Below are positions 25,431 to 36,530 of a DNA stretch of 50,199 bases, piece by piece. The stretch covers positions 1 to 50,199 of the forward strand of contig JBAZEZ010000012.1 in the NCBI GenBank assembly GCA_041653615.1, given 5' to 3'. The notes beneath the pieces are model-generated. The model did not search any database, was not told where the DNA came from, and worked only from the letters and a program-made list of their open reading frames with translations. The stretch's first letter is position 1, and every line of letters starts with the position of its first letter. Both the position numbers and the translations under genes were made by a program. The stretch is from JAHJUB01 sp041653615 [NCBI: Candidatus Ratteibacteria bacterium] (GTDB lineage: Bacteria; Ratteibacteria; UBA8468; MWAK01).

Positions 25431-26269
25431 ATATTGCCCGCAGCACCTATTACTATCGGCCGAAAAACCGGGAAAGAATAAAGACTGATGCCAATCTTCA
25501 GGACCGGATAGAAGCAATTGCCCTGGAATTCTCCAAATACGGCTACCGACGCATAACCAATCAACTCCGGCTGGAAGGAATTCGCGTAAACCACAAACGC
25601 ATCTTGCGCATCATGCGGGAAAGTTCCCTCCTGGTGGCCGTCAAGAAACGCTGGGTCAATACTACTGATTCCAATCACAATTACCCAGTCTATCCGAATC
25701 TGACAAAAGAGCGACCGCCAACGGCGATAAACCAAGTTTGGGTATCCGACATTACCTATATTCGGATAGAATCCGGTTTTGTCTATCTGGCGGTTATTCT
25801 GGACGCTTTCTCCCGCCGGGTCATCGGCTATTGCGTATCCAGGGGTCTGGACACCCAGTTGGCCCTTTCTGCCCTGGATATGGCCATCTGCCAAAGAAAC
25901 CCCGCCCCGGGAATAATCCATCATTCTGACCGCGGGGTGCAGTATGCCTCCGGCGATTATACCCAGCGGCTCAAGAACTGCGGTTTTCAGATCAGTATGT
26001 CCCGGAAAGGCAATCCTTACGATAACGCCAAAGCCGAGAGTTTCTTCAAGACTCTGAAAGCGGAAGAAGTTTACCTCTGGGAATATCGGACCTTTGCCGA
26101 TGTCCAGGAACGAATTCCTTATTTCCTGGAGGCGGTGTATAATAAAAAGAGATTACACTCTTCCCTGGGGTATCTGCCTCCGGAGGAATTTGAGAAAAGA
26201 TTACTTTTCAAAGAACAAAAAAATTCACCGGCGCGGCCAGGTTATTCTAACCTGTCTGTCCAAGGATAA
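25283..26269 (+). CDS. IS3-family transposase OrfB (DDE integrase core)
   Basis: The rve-type catalytic core is complete: first Asp in WVSDITYI, second in HHSDRGVQYAS, Glu in AKAESFFKTLK, followed by YNKKRLHSSLGYLPPEEF. An HTH_21-like region (YGYRRITNQLRLEG) precedes it. Expression is by the -1 frameshift from orfA at 25322-25328 rather than from the ATG at 25283, giving an OrfAB transposase. The catalytic triad is intact. Confidence 0.93.
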   Translation: MHGRKTDHGQRLFKKRHFRHDRTNPEKRELIADSSPRNHGGVKRRCKMLNIARSTYYYRPKNRERIKTDANLQDRIEAIALEFSKYGYRRITNQLRLEGIRVNHKRILRIMRESSLLVAVKKRWVNTTDSNHNYPVYPNLTKERPPTAINQVWVSDITYIRIESGFVYLAVILDAFSRRVIGYCVSRGLDTQLALSALDMAICQRNPAPGIIHHSDRGVQYASGDYTQRLKNCGFQISMSRKGNPYDNAKAESFFKTLKAEEVYLWEYRTFADVQERIPYFLEAVYNKKRLHSSLGYLPPEEFEKRLLFKEQKNSPARPGYSNLSVQG

Positions 26270-26634
26270 GGGTTCACTTCACTTTTACCTCTATGTGGAC
26301 GAGTTTCAGAGTTTTGCGACCAGCAGTTTTGTAGATATTCTTTCCGAGGCAAGAAAATACCGGCTCAATCTTATCCTGGCCAACCAGTACTTGACTCAGA
26401 TAGACGAAAAGATAAGAGAAGCAATTTTGGGCAATGTCGGGACTCTTATCTCCTTTCGGGTAGGTGCGGAAGACGCCAAGTATCTGACCCAGGAGTTTTA
26501 TCCGGTTTTTGACCAGGAAGATTTGGTCAATCTTCCCTGTTACAGCATTTACCTCAAATTAATGGTGGATGGAAGGACCTCAACACCGTTTAGCGCGGAT
26601 ACGCTGCCACCCAAGGAATTTCCCGAAGATTAAT

Positions 26635-26988
26635 TTAAAACTCCCGTAGTTTCGTGCCGGTAGACTTCAGAATGTCCTTGAGGATAAGATTCTCGTTGAA
26701 TATGAAGGTAGTATCATGTTCTTCCTTACTCTGAAAGAGCGGGGAGAATTTCTGGTACTTGTAAATCAGGATTTGGTTCCCTCTATCGAACTTATATTCC
26801 TGCGGATCTCCCAGAGCTGCGACAACCTCGTTCTTTGTCGTCTTTCCTACGGTGAAATTAGCAAGTTGCTTATCGGTTGTCTCTTTGCCTTCAGACCAGA
26901 GACTGCCCATAGATGCGCAACCGGTCATAAAAAGAAAGGAACCGGATAAAAGAATCAACATCAATCGTTTCGTAATAAACCTCGTCAT
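26635..26988 (-). CDS. BamE/SmpA-like lipoprotein
   Basis: 117 residues. Signal peptide (KRLMLILLSGSFLFMTG-C) with a clear lipobox. The mature part has the BamE-like pattern LANFTVGKTTKNEVVAALGDP followed by beta strands (ILIYKY; DTTFIFNENLILKDI). BamE assists outer-membrane protein assembly, but this fold is also used by many small periplasmic lipoproteins, so an exact BamE role is not claimed. It is the last gene of a four-gene envelope run on the element. Confidence 0.78.
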   Translation of the reverse strand: MTRFITKRLMLILLSGSFLFMTGCASMGSLWSEGKETTDKQLANFTVGKTTKNEVVAALGDPQEYKFDRGNQILIYKYQKFSPLFQSKEEHDTTFIFNENLILKDILKSTGTKLREF

Positions 26989-27000
26989 TTAAAACCTCCA

Positions 27001-27027
27001 TAGGGGTGGCCTGAAACGACCACCCCC
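27001..27027. terminator. Strong hairpin between the beta-barrel and BamE-like genes
   Basis: GGGGTGG pairs with CCACCCC around a 10-base loop. No T-tract follows on the minus strand, so it may pause or stabilise the mRNA rather than terminate it. Confidence 0.4.
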
Positions 27028-27050
27028 GAGTTATTTAAAGTTTCCTGTTT

Positions 27051-27878
27051 TTAGAAGGTGAAGACCGCAGTTATGCTCATCGCGCTTTCGTCAACAAATC
27101 TTCCTTCCAGGTTCAGGGAGAAGTTTTTACTCAGGTTGAAGTCGGCACCAACAAAGACGCCCAGATTGTTCTTGGCTTTGAGCGTCTCCATACCTTCTGA
27201 CTTGACCTGCATATCTGAATATTTTACTCCGGCGTAAGGAACGAACTTACCGAATGACTTGGCGACAAAAGGGGCAATGTGCCATTCGTAAATGGTGGCG
27301 CTGCCGATGGTGGATCCCGATTCTTCGCCGATCAGGTTTCCAAGGTCGTCATACACCCTAAGGGTTGCCTTTCCGGAAAAGTCGTTCTGGTGAATAAGAT
27401 ACTGGGCGTCAGTTCCGATTATCCAGTTGTTCTTTAAGGGGAAGGTTAATTTGAGACCCATCCCTCCGGCAAAAGCGCTGTTTCCTTTGTCTTCTTCTTT
27501 TCCGTCAAAGGTGCCGTTGTCCACGCCGTCTGTCCAGGTGCCGTCTACGGTAGAGACAAGTTTTCCACCTGAATTGGTTGCGCCCAGTTTCGCGTAAACG
27601 TTCAGGTTCTTGGACATTTGGTAACCAACTTTAACCATCGTTCTTCCCAGGTCTTTAACCTTGTACTTCAGGGTGCCGGACAGTTCCGCAGGACCTTCAA
27701 AATACGAAACGTCCTGGTTCTGCAGATCCCGGTCAAAGATGTAATCCTGTTCCAGCCCGATGCTGAACGTACCCTGTTCCTGCGGAGTTGCTCCGGAAAT
27801 GCCGGCGCAGTAAGCGTTCTTTGAGACGCCGAACATCCCGACGAACAAAACCAAACCTACTAACACTATCTTTCTCAT
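27051..27878 (-). CDS. Outer-membrane beta-barrel protein
   Basis: 275 residues. Signal peptide (RKIVLVGLVLFVGMFGV) with cleavage near AYCAG. The mature part alternates amphipathic strands and short polar loops and ends in ITAVFTF; a C-terminal Phe is the usual signal for the Bam machinery. Two late strands read FVPYAGVKYSD and NFSLNLEGRF. It probably forms an 8- to 10-strand barrel, a general porin-like or surface protein. It has no enzyme signature. It is carried on the mobile element among lipoproteins. Confidence 0.8.
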   Translation of the reverse strand: MRKIVLVGLVLFVGMFGVSKNAYCAGISGATPQEQGTFSIGLEQDYIFDRDLQNQDVSYFEGPAELSGTLKYKVKDLGRTMVKVGYQMSKNLNVYAKLGATNSGGKLVSTVDGTWTDGVDNGTFDGKEEDKGNSAFAGGMGLKLTFPLKNNWIIGTDAQYLIHQNDFSGKATLRVYDDLGNLIGEESGSTIGSATIYEWHIAPFVAKSFGKFVPYAGVKYSDMQVKSEGMETLKAKNNLGVFVGADFNLSKNFSLNLEGRFVDESAMSITAVFTF

Positions 27879-27979
27879 CTTTTTCCTCCAGTTTGTTTGA
27901 AAGAAATCATGACTTTACGAAAAAAATCGCCGCGCCAATCACCTCCCCTTTTTTGGAATAGCACCCTAAGGCCGCCGCC

Positions 27980-28183
27980 TTATTTTCTAAACGCTTTGTA
28001 GGTTTTCTTGTATTCGTCAGACTTCCCCGCCGTTGTAAAGATGTCTCTGGCAACATCGAGAACGCTGCCGACAGTCTGACCCAGAGCGTCTTTGGAATTC
28101 TTTTCCGCCGATTCCTTATTGGCTTCGGTCGCATCTCTGACCGCTCTTTCCGTATCGGACATCCCGAAATCGAACAAACCCAT
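27980..28183 (-). CDS. Small helical hypothetical protein
   Basis: 67 residues (MGLFDFGMSDTERAVRDATE). AGGAGGTGAG upstream of the ATG strongly supports the start. The protein is polar and helical, with a C-terminal basic end (YKKTYKAFRK). No signal peptide. It sits two bases after the DUF4410 lipoprotein stop and is co-transcribed with it. Function unknown. Confidence 0.65.
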   Translation of the reverse strand: MGLFDFGMSDTERAVRDATEANKESAEKNSKDALGQTVGSVLDVARDIFTTAGKSDEYKKTYKAFRK

Positions 28184-28185
28184 TT

Positions 28186-28731
28186 TTACTCACCTCCTTT
28201 CTTCTGCTCGTTATTCTTTAACGAAATTAAACGGTTCACAATATCTTGAGCCAGTTTCTTGGTAATTCTTTCCGGGGAATCTACCTGAAATATCGTTCCT
28301 CCCAAACCCCCTTTACATGAAACTTGAAATTCAGCCAAAGTTGCCCCGTTTTTATCAGTCAAAACAGCGCTGGTTTCAATGGTGGATTGCCCGGCGAAAA
28401 GACCGAGCACAAATCTTTTGCCGAATCCGACCATAGAAATCTTATTCAAAAACACTTTCAGAGTTTTCTCGGCCTCTTTCTCCGTCTGGATACCGTTGTT
28501 GTAAAGTTCAGTCTTCAAGTCTTCTTCAAGAATCTGAGCAAGTTTTTGATTCTTCTGACCCGGTGTTTTGTCTAAGACTTCAAGAACCAACGGAGAAATC
28601 TGAGAGGCCTCAATTTTTTCCGGGGCAGGAACATTAATTTTGCTTACCGTTGATGTGGCCGCACAACCTGCCAAGATACTTGCTACGCCAAGAATCAAAC
28701 CCAACCATATCGCCTTTCCTATCTTTTCCAT
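28186..28731 (-). CDS. DUF4410-like lipoprotein
   Basis: 181 residues. Lipoprotein signal (AIWLGLILGVASILAG-C). The mature part matches DUF4410: KLAQILEEDLKTELYNNGI, then beta strands with a Gly-rich middle (VGFGKRFVLGLFAGQS) and a closing helix (KLAQDIVNRL). Family members are periplasmic lipoproteins of unknown function. AAGGAGG precedes the ATG closely. It heads the envelope run 28731 to 26635. Confidence 0.75.
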   Translation of the reverse strand: MEKIGKAIWLGLILGVASILAGCAATSTVSKINVPAPEKIEASQISPLVLEVLDKTPGQKNQKLAQILEEDLKTELYNNGIQTEKEAEKTLKVFLNKISMVGFGKRFVLGLFAGQSTIETSAVLTDKNGATLAEFQVSCKGGLGGTIFQVDSPERITKKLAQDIVNRLISLKNNEQKKGGE

Positions 28732-28746
28732 CCTCCTCCTTTTACT

Positions 28747-29469
28747 CTACTCTCGGTAGAGTTCTTCCAGGGATTTCTTGATCTCTTCATCCATTAAACT
28801 CGCGTAGATCTGGGTGGTTCTGATACTGCTGTGGCCCAATTGCTCCTGAACCAGCCGTAGATTATGGCCACTGGCTTTGTAGAGATGACTACCGTAAGTG
28901 TGCCTTAGGCTGTGAATGGAATAATGGCTTTCCAACCCGGCCATTTCAAGACATTTTTTGAACGATTTCTGAAGCGTCCTCTTTGTCAGTCGCTTTCCTT
29001 TTTGATTGGCAAAGAGATATGTCCCGGGAATTATTTTTTCCTTCCAACGCAAATAAAAAAGGCATTCTTTTTTGAATGCTTCCGAGAAATAGACGGTTCT
29101 CGGTTTGTCGCCTTTTCCCGCCTGAACCGTTAAGGAAGACTGCTCTTCCTGAATATGCAGGTCCGTGGATTGTAGGTTGACCATTTCACAGACCCTTAGG
29201 CCGGTAAACAGACCTAATTCCATCATAAACCAGTTTCTTACAGGGATAATTTGGTTTTTCCTGAGAGCCGAGCCCTTGGTTTTCTCGCAGAATTCTCTTA
29301 GTTTCCTTACCTTTTCGAAATTGAGATACTTAGTTTCGTCAAGAACCCAAGAAAACCGGCTTTTCTTTGGTTTGCCCGAGAAAAGTTCATCTTTCATCAG
29401 ATTGATGAACTTTTTAATTCTGCGGAAAAACACGGGATTATGAGGAGTGGTGCGGAATTTGGAAGGCAT
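28747..29469 (-). CDS. Tyrosine integrase of the element
   Basis: 240 residues with a complete active site: R92 (TGLR), K119 (AGKGDKPR), H186 and R189 (HSLRH), H213 (LGH) and nucleophile Y222 (TTQIYASL). The N-terminal part is short, with a partial core-binding region and no clear arm-binding domain, so it is smaller than most integrases (300-400). It lies about 400 bases from a tRNA-Lys half gene and next to tandem repeats, the normal place for an element integrase. It would insert the element into the anticodon loop of tRNA-Lys. No excisionase gene is recognised nearby. Confidence 0.9.
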   Translation of the reverse strand: MPSKFRTTPHNPVFFRRIKKFINLMKDELFSGKPKKSRFSWVLDETKYLNFEKVRKLREFCEKTKGSALRKNQIIPVRNWFMMELGLFTGLRVCEMVNLQSTDLHIQEEQSSLTVQAGKGDKPRTVYFSEAFKKECLFYLRWKEKIIPGTYLFANQKGKRLTKRTLQKSFKKCLEMAGLESHYSIHSLRHTYGSHLYKASGHNLRLVQEQLGHSSIRTTQIYASLMDEEIKKSLEELYRE

Positions 29470-29862
29470 AAGGGTAGGACTAATAGAGGAAAAACGACAG
29501 AAGAATGCTACGGCAGATTATTTGCTGCGGACTACAACAATTGGCAAAACTTGCAGGAAAAGCGTGGGTTAAGCAGGGATTTCGGAGGCGAAACAGACAA
29601 CGAGGAATTTCACTTTACTGATGAAAGATGAACTTCTGAAGATAATATAGCACAGGGGAAAGGAGGTTGTCAAAAATGCCGTTAAATTGGTCTATGTATT
29701 GCCGACAAACTGGTGTCCATATAGTGTCCATAAGATGCCTAAAATTACCTAAAACGACCTGACAGAACCTTAAACAGAAACAATGCAGAGACGAAGTTGT
29801 ATCAAGGAATTTGGCTAATTTTTGAATGTTTTAGCGGGTTGGTGAAAATTGGCAAAAACGCT
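29470..29862. other. Non-coding attachment region of the element
   Basis: No believable gene. It holds a 9-bp direct repeat GTGTCCATA (29713-29721 and 29724-29732), four 10-bp tandem repeats (29737-29776), and ends at the crossover next to the tRNA half. A 28-codon frame at 29676-29762 has a ribosome-site-like sequence but runs straight through these repeats and is probably chance. Confidence 0.6.
29737..29776. repeat. Four 10-bp tandem repeats, candidate integrase or excisionase arm sites
   Basis: Four units of the type ACCTAAAACR in register: GCCTAAAATT, ACCTAAAACG, ACCTGACAGA, ACCTTAAACA. The 10-base period places the same face of the helix toward a protein. Position between the integrase and the crossover fits arm-type binding sites. 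Confidence 0.55.
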
Positions 29863-29900
29863 TTAAAAGGGCGGTGCTCTACCTGATGAGCTAGCGGCCC
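29863..29900 (-). tRNA. 5' half of tRNA-Lys(UUU), cut in the anticodon loop by element insertion
   Basis: Read on the minus strand: acceptor GGGCCGC, TA, D-arm GCTC..GAGC, A, anticodon stem CCGCC and loop CTTTTAA, giving anticodon UUU. The sequence then changes: instead of GGCGG to close the stem it reads AGCGTTTTTG, with no T-arm. The missing 3' half is therefore expected beyond the other end of the element, off the left of the window. This marks the right boundary of the element (attachment site). Confidence 0.85.
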
Positions 29901-29914
29901 AAACAAAAAACTGG

Positions 29915-29939
29915 ATTCCCGCTTACCACATGCGGGAAT
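29915..29939. repeat. Palindromic intergenic repeat
   Basis: ATTCCCGC and GCGGGAAT are exact complements around a 9-base loop. It lies between purA and the tRNA half; it resembles the common REP-like ATTCCCGC...GCGGGAATGAC repeats. Confidence 0.6.
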
Positions 29940-29949
29940 GACACCATAT

Positions 29950-32363
<2,414 letters not shown>

Positions 32364-32367
32364 TGAT

Positions 32368-32673
32368 TTATTTTTCCTTTGCTTTTACTTCCGCTTTCGC
32401 TTTTATTGTTTTTGTTTCCGTTGCTTTTTTTTCTGTTGACGCCGGGGCTGCTGTTGTTCCCCGGTCTTCTTTTTCCCGTTTTTTGTATGAGTCGCTCCTA
32501 TACTCGGTGGTGTAAAACCCGGACCCTTTATAAATGACGCCGGAGCCGGTTCCCACCAGCCGGCGTACTTTTCCCTTGCATTTCGGGCAATGCTTCAGGT
32601 GTTCTTCGGTCATCTTCTGGAAGACCTCAAACCGGTTGGGACACTCGCAACATTCGTATTCGTAAGTTGGCAT
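32368..32673 (-). CDS. FmdB-family zinc-ribbon protein
   Basis: 101 residues. MPTYEYECCECPNRFEVFQ and HCPKCKGKVRRL form the two-pair zinc ribbon of the FmdB/CxxC_CxxC_SSSS family; GSGVIYKGSGFY is its usual middle motif. The C-terminal 45 residues are a charged Lys/Glu/Thr/Ala tail. The family was first named as a putative regulator of formamidase; its general role is unknown. It is four bases upstream of icd and probably co-transcribed with it. Confidence 0.88.
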   Translation of the reverse strand: MPTYEYECCECPNRFEVFQKMTEEHLKHCPKCKGKVRRLVGTGSGVIYKGSGFYTTEYRSDSYKKREKEDRGTTAAPASTEKKATETKTIKAKAEVKAKEK

Positions 32674-32748
32674 AGAAATTTCTCCTCAAACCTGGATATT
32701 TTAGCCGAAAAAGGGTAAAAACGTCAAGCAGACATGGCTGTGGAATGT

Positions 32749-33900
<1,152 letters not shown>

Positions 33901-33914
33901 AAGAAACTCCTTTG

Positions 33915-33939
33915 GCGACCCTGAAAGGGTCGCGCTACG
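33915..33939. repeat. Palindromic repeat upstream of proS
   Basis: GCGACCC-5-GGGTCGC followed by GCTACG, the same unit as at 31234-31258. Confidence 0.75.
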
Positions 33940-33969
33940 AAACGCTCTATTATTTTCGGAGAGCGTATA

Positions 33970-35175
33970 TTATATCCAGGAACGTTCGCGCATCGCCGCC
34001 ACCAGTTCCGACACGGAAAGAATGTAAGCGGCATTTCGGAAATCAGCCTTCCTTTCTTTGGTCAGACGCAGTACCTTACCGAAAGCCGATTCCACCTTGG
34101 AATCGATAAACTGGTAAGTTTCTTCCGCGGACGTCTGGTTGCCGCTCTTGGCGTTGCGCCATTCTACGTAGGAAGCTACAACGCCTCCGCTGTTGGCCAG
34201 GATGTCCGATATTACCGGAATTCCTTTTTGGCCTAAGATTTTATCGGCTTCCGCGGTGGTTGGTCCGTTGGCGGCTTCCACGACCAGTTTGGCGGAAATT
34301 TTGTCAGCATTCTCTTTATTCAGGACGTTTTCCACGGCCGCCGGAATCAGAATTTCAACCGGTAGTTCCAGGAGCGCTTCGTTCTTTATTTTTTGCAGGT
34401 TGTCATCCGGGTACTCCGAAATGAGTTTGCCCTGCCGGATAAAGTCCAGAATTTGGGGGATAGGCAGACCTTTTGGCGAGTAGAGTCCGCCGGAAACGTC
34501 GCTGAGCGCCACGATTTTAGCGCCTTTTTCAAAAAGAAACGAGGCGGTGTAACTGCCCACGTTGCCGCAGCCCTGGATAGCGGTTGTGGTATTCTTGATT
34601 TCTTTTTCCAGAATCTGGCGGCAGGCAGAGGTGGCAATGGTTGAGACGCCTCTTCCGGTTGCTTCCCGGCGGCCGGGCAAGCCTCCTAACCGGGGCGGTT
34701 TTCCGGTTACCGACTCCGGATGGTGGGTCTCCCCGTAAATTATCGCCATATCCGAGGGGGTGGAGCCCAGGTCCGGCGCCGGTATGTAAGAGCCGGCTGT
34801 CAGTTCATCCCGGAGCATGTGGGCGTATTCCTTGATGAGGGTACGTCGTTCAAACTCCGAGATGCTTTTCGGGTCAAAGGCGATGGCGGATTTACCGCCT
34901 CCGAACGGCAAGCCCATCAGCGCGCACTTATGGGTCATCAATTCCGCCAGGGTTCTGGTTTCCTCCAGGGTGACGTTGGCGGCAAAGCGCACTCCGCCCT
35001 TAGCCGGTCCCAGAACGAGGTTGTGATAGACTACGTATCCGCTGTAGATAAGCATCTTGTTCGGGCCGACCTTAAGGTTGACCGAAAGGGTGCTCTCTTT
35101 TTCCGGACGCTTCAACAACATCTCGGCGGCTTCCGGTATTTCCATAAACTTCTTTAGTTTTGTGAAATCAACCAT
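33970..35175 (-). CDS. gdhA: Glutamate dehydrogenase (Glu/Leu/Phe/Val family)
   Basis: 401 residues. Interconverts 2-oxoglutarate plus ammonia and glutamate. Seen: GPAKGGVRFAANVT, LMTHKCALMGLPFGGGKSAIAFDP with the catalytic Lys region, APDLGSTPSDMAII with the catalytic Asp, a Rossmann fold GCGNVGSYTA, and EAANGPTTAEAD. The style (about 400 residues, hexameric type II) fits GDH better than leucine dehydrogenase, but substrate choice within the family is not certain. Together with icd it provides 2-oxoglutarate and glutamate. Confidence 0.88.
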   Translation of the reverse strand: MVDFTKLKKFMEIPEAAEMLLKRPEKESTLSVNLKVGPNKMLIYSGYVVYHNLVLGPAKGGVRFAANVTLEETRTLAELMTHKCALMGLPFGGGKSAIAFDPKSISEFERRTLIKEYAHMLRDELTAGSYIPAPDLGSTPSDMAIIYGETHHPESVTGKPPRLGGLPGRREATGRGVSTIATSACRQILEKEIKNTTTAIQGCGNVGSYTASFLFEKGAKIVALSDVSGGLYSPKGLPIPQILDFIRQGKLISEYPDDNLQKIKNEALLELPVEILIPAAVENVLNKENADKISAKLVVEAANGPTTAEADKILGQKGIPVISDILANSGGVVASYVEWRNAKSGNQTSAEETYQFIDSKVESAFGKVLRLTKERKADFRNAAYILSVSELVAAMRERSWI

Positions 35176-35203
35176 TTTTTACCTCCGTTTTTACTTCCCC
35201 AAA

Positions 35204-36202
35204 TTAAACGCGGTCTAACGGCCAAAGAAAGATATTAAACGGGCTTTCCGAAAGGGTACCGAAGAGCGCGGGAACCTGTTCTGTTTCCGCGTGGGTTTTC
35301 AATGACGCAACGTCCGGGATTTTTTCTTTTCCCGATTGGGCCGCAAACAGGGATACGGTTTTTTGCAAGTCAACGATTTTTAACATTGCCGAGGAGGTGA
35401 TGTTCCATGCCGAAGCAGCCTGTAAAATCGATCCCGGGATAATAGATTTTTCCGGAAAGAAAAAGTTCAGGGAAGAAAGGTTGAAATGCTCCATTGCGTA
35501 TCCGGCGATTCCCATGACGGTCGGGATGGAGCCGCCGAATTCCAAGCAGCCGTTAAGGCCGTACTCCCCGGAAAGGGCAAGGTAGCCGAAATCATTTCCG
35601 TCGTCCGCGGAGAAGAGCAGAAGACCGCGTTTTCGGTAAAGAAGAGCGTATTCTTTTTTCGTCCTTGTTTTCCGGTAATGATTTTTTTCGTAAGCAGCGA
35701 TAATTTTAACCAGGAGGTCTTTTTGTCCGGAATACCGTTGCGGGAAAACGGGTTTTACCCCGGCTTTATGAAGGCCGCGCCGGTTTACGGTAAAGTTCCA
35801 TGTTTTGCCGGCGTTTTCGTAACCGAAAGTCCGGTAGCGGTGCCGGTCTCCCCAGAGGATGGAAACAGGAAAATTCTCTTCCTTCATTTTGGCGATGGCG
35901 TGTTCCATTAATTGGTTCATGTAGCCTTTGTTTCGAACCGAAGGTGAAGTGGCAATCCCGCCGATGCCGGCCACCTTAACCCTGGTTTTACCCAGGACCA
36001 AGTTAAGCGGGAAAAGGCGGACCAGGCTTACAATATCCCCCTTTTCTCTAATCGGGTAGATATGGCGGTAATCGGTTGTTTCTTTGTTCCAGACCGCGGG
36101 ATAGTTTTCGGAAAAGTAGTTATAACTGTGCCCGTAGGCGTTTTCCAGAAAACGTTGAATCTCTTCGTAGTCTTTCGGTTTCGCGAAGATTATTTTTCCC
36201 AT
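35204..36202 (-). CDS. GNAT acetyltransferase, Eis-like
   Basis: 332 residues. An N-terminal GNAT domain holds the acetyl-CoA site VAGIGGIATSPSVRNKGYMN and the following helix; IVSLVRLFPLNLVLG precedes it. A second GNAT-like half and a C-terminal domain follow, as in Eis-type enzymes that acetylate amines or lysines. Substrate unknown. It is separated by one base from the ferredoxin gene and is probably co-transcribed. Confidence 0.8.
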   Translation of the reverse strand: MGKIIFAKPKDYEEIQRFLENAYGHSYNYFSENYPAVWNKETTDYRHIYPIREKGDIVSLVRLFPLNLVLGKTRVKVAGIGGIATSPSVRNKGYMNQLMEHAIAKMKEENFPVSILWGDRHRYRTFGYENAGKTWNFTVNRRGLHKAGVKPVFPQRYSGQKDLLVKIIAAYEKNHYRKTRTKKEYALLYRKRGLLLFSADDGNDFGYLALSGEYGLNGCLEFGGSIPTVMGIAGYAMEHFNLSSLNFFFPEKSIIPGSILQAASAWNITSSAMLKIVDLQKTVSLFAAQSGKEKIPDVASLKTHAETEQVPALFGTLSESPFNIFLWPLDRV

Positions 36203-36203
36203 G

Positions 36204-36434
36204 CTAACCCCCGATTTTGATGATTTTAAGGGCGGCGTCCGGGCAGATTAGCGCGCAACGCAGGCAACCGGTACATTCGTTGCCGGAGAATTCTACAAAC
36301 AAAGAACCCTTTTTATTTTTATTATCTGAAATTTTGAGTCCTTTTTTCGGGCAAAAGTGAACGCATAGGCCGCAACCCTTGCAGTAGTTGTTGTCTATGA
36401 TTACTTTGAATTTTGTTTTGGCGTTAGTTTTCAT
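36204..36434 (-). CDS. 2[4Fe-4S] ferredoxin-type protein
   Basis: About 76 residues from the ATG at 36434; the frame further upstream lies in a repeat. Two classic cluster motifs: CKGCGLCVHFCPKKGL and CTGCLRCALICPDAAL. It carries electrons in the cytoplasm and could be a stand-alone ferredoxin or the delta subunit of a 2-oxoacid:ferredoxin oxidoreductase whose other genes would lie elsewhere. The repeat 36439-36530 separates it from dxs. Confidence 0.88.
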   Translation of the reverse strand: MKTNAKTKFKVIIDNNYCKGCGLCVHFCPKKGLKISDNKNKKGSLFVEFSGNECTGCLRCALICPDAALKIIKIGG

Positions 36435-36438
36435 ATTT

Positions 36439-36530
36439 TGTAGGGGCGGGGTTACATCCCCGCCCCGTTGAGTTGACTCCACTCTACGGGGCCCGCCCAC
36501 GGCGGGAGGGGGCGTAGCCCCTCCCCTACA
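36439..36530. repeat. MITE-like repeat with TGTAGGGG ends, supplies the dxs stop codon
   Basis: 92 bp. One end is TGTAGGGGCGGGG, the other reads TGTAGGGGAGGGG on the opposite strand, forming imperfect terminal inverted repeats. Inside are further palindromes (CCCGCC..GGCGGG). The TAG of dxs (36526-36528) is part of its right end. Confidence 0.8.

Larger units (their letters stand above)
24990..26281 (+). mobile_element. IS3-family insertion sequence, complete
   Basis: 1292 bp. Terminal inverted repeats of 25 bp (24990-25014 and 26257-26281) match at 19 positions, with TGTCCAA and TAAGGGT exact; the ends start TG...CA as in this family. The flanks carry a 3-bp target duplication CTT (24987-24989 and 26282-26284). 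It holds overlapping orfA and orfB with a -1 frameshift site. Both reading frames are open, so the element is probably still active. It interrupts the DNA-transfer ATPase gene. Confidence 0.95.
24145..26633 (+). pseudogene. Conjugation-type DNA-transfer ATPase (HerA/TraG-like), split by an IS3-family element
   Basis: The 5' part (24145-24989) carries the P-loop GKTGVGKS (39-46) and LLDPHGDLVTRILE; the 3' part (26285-26633) carries Walker B LYVDEFQSF, SEARKYRLNLILANQY and a C-terminal region. Removing the IS and one CTT duplicate restores one frame of 397 codons with RRDFYLYVDEF intact across the junction. The gene was therefore whole until a recent insertion. Proteins of this type (DUF87/TraM-recognition, VirD4- or HerA-like hexamers) pump DNA in conjugation or element transfer. 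Neither fragment can supply a full ATPase, since P-loop and Walker B are separated. Confidence 0.9.

Noticed and set aside
29440-29631. 63-codon plus-strand frame beside the integrase
   Set aside because: It overlaps the start of the integrase on the other strand, lacks a ribosome site, and reads as low-quality sequence.
29676-29762. 28-codon frame with AGGAGG upstream in the attachment region
   Set aside because: It is translated straight through the tandem repeats, has no domain-like composition, and lies in a region explained by integrase binding sites.
29863-29900. Group I intron in the tRNA-Lys anticodon loop
   Set aside because: No 3' exon or intron core follows within the window; a tyrosine integrase and phased repeats next to the break explain it better.
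36439-36530. Simple rho-independent terminator between the ferredoxin gene and dxs
   Set aside because: The structure has terminal inverted repeats shared with copies at 31234 and 40002 and no T-tract in the right place, so a mobile repeat is the better call.
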